Under the pieces are notes generated by a model. That model worked only from the letters and a program-made list of their open reading frames with translations, was not told where the DNA came from and searched no databases. This document shows positions 5,144-5,595 of a stretch of 5,595 bases of DNA, one piece after another. This DNA is from Actinomycetota bacterium (GTDB lineage: Bacteria; Actinomycetota; Thermoleophilia; Solirubrobacterales; 70-9), in assembly GCA_018268695.1 (NCBI GenBank), contig JAFDWD010000851.1, forward strand, positions 1 to 5,595, in the 5' to 3' direction. The position numbers and the translations under genes were made by a program. Positions within the stretch are counted from its first letter, which is position 1. Each line of letters starts with the position of its first letter.

Positions 5144-5595
<452 letters not shown>

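Overview
The window is a GC-rich chromosomal segment from a bacterium that is most likely an actinomycete. Four signs support this: a DUF2630 protein (a small actinobacterial family), an EthA-type Baeyer-Villiger monooxygenase very close to the mycobacterial one, strong G/C preference at third codon positions, and two genes whose ATG sits exactly 7 nt after a TAnnnT -10 box, the arrangement expected for leaderless mRNAs. A Thermoleophilia/Solirubrobacterales-like host is my guess and cannot be proven from this sequence.

Layout, left to right. (1) 1-1431 (+): nearly complete EthA-like FAD/NADPH Baeyer-Villiger monooxygenase, cut at the left edge inside its first FAD motif. (2) 1428-2465 (+): secreted glycoside hydrolase family 5 protein. 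Its best start is a CTG overlapping the previous stop as CTGA, with a Shine-Dalgarno 7 nt upstream. (3) 2466-2638: spacer with a weak hairpin after the stop, an 11+11 bp dyad, a 6+6 bp dyad and a -10 box. (4) 2639-2920 (+): DUF2630 protein. (5) 2939-3277 (-): small SnoaL/NTF2-like protein, convergent with the DUF2630 gene. (6) 3398-3468 (+): tRNA-Cys(GCA). (7) 3469-3651: a short hairpin and a possible 40-residue single-pass membrane ORF whose third positions are less GC-rich than its neighbours. (8) 3575-5110 (-): aromatic-hydroxylase-type FAD monooxygenase (PgaE/RdmE/Rox-like). Its 3' end overlaps the small ORF and contains a 17-bp hairpin. (9) 5111-5287: divergent promoter region with a 12-bp perfect palindrome between the -35 and -10 boxes of the monooxygenase. 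(10) 5288-5595 (+): N-terminus of a type-3 (archaeal/eukaryotic-like) prolyl-tRNA synthetase, cut at the right edge.

How the genes work together: mostly they do not form an obvious pathway. Housekeeping items (tRNA-Cys, proS) alternate with oxidative and degradative accessory genes (two unrelated flavin monooxygenases and a GH5 hydrolase). The only tight coupling is the 4-nt overlap between the EthA-like gene and GH5, which implies co-transcription and probably translational coupling. I see no CRISPR array, transposase, phage gene or clear new defence system. The most unusual items are the CTG start, the dyads flanking accessory promoters, and the small membrane ORF beside the tRNA.
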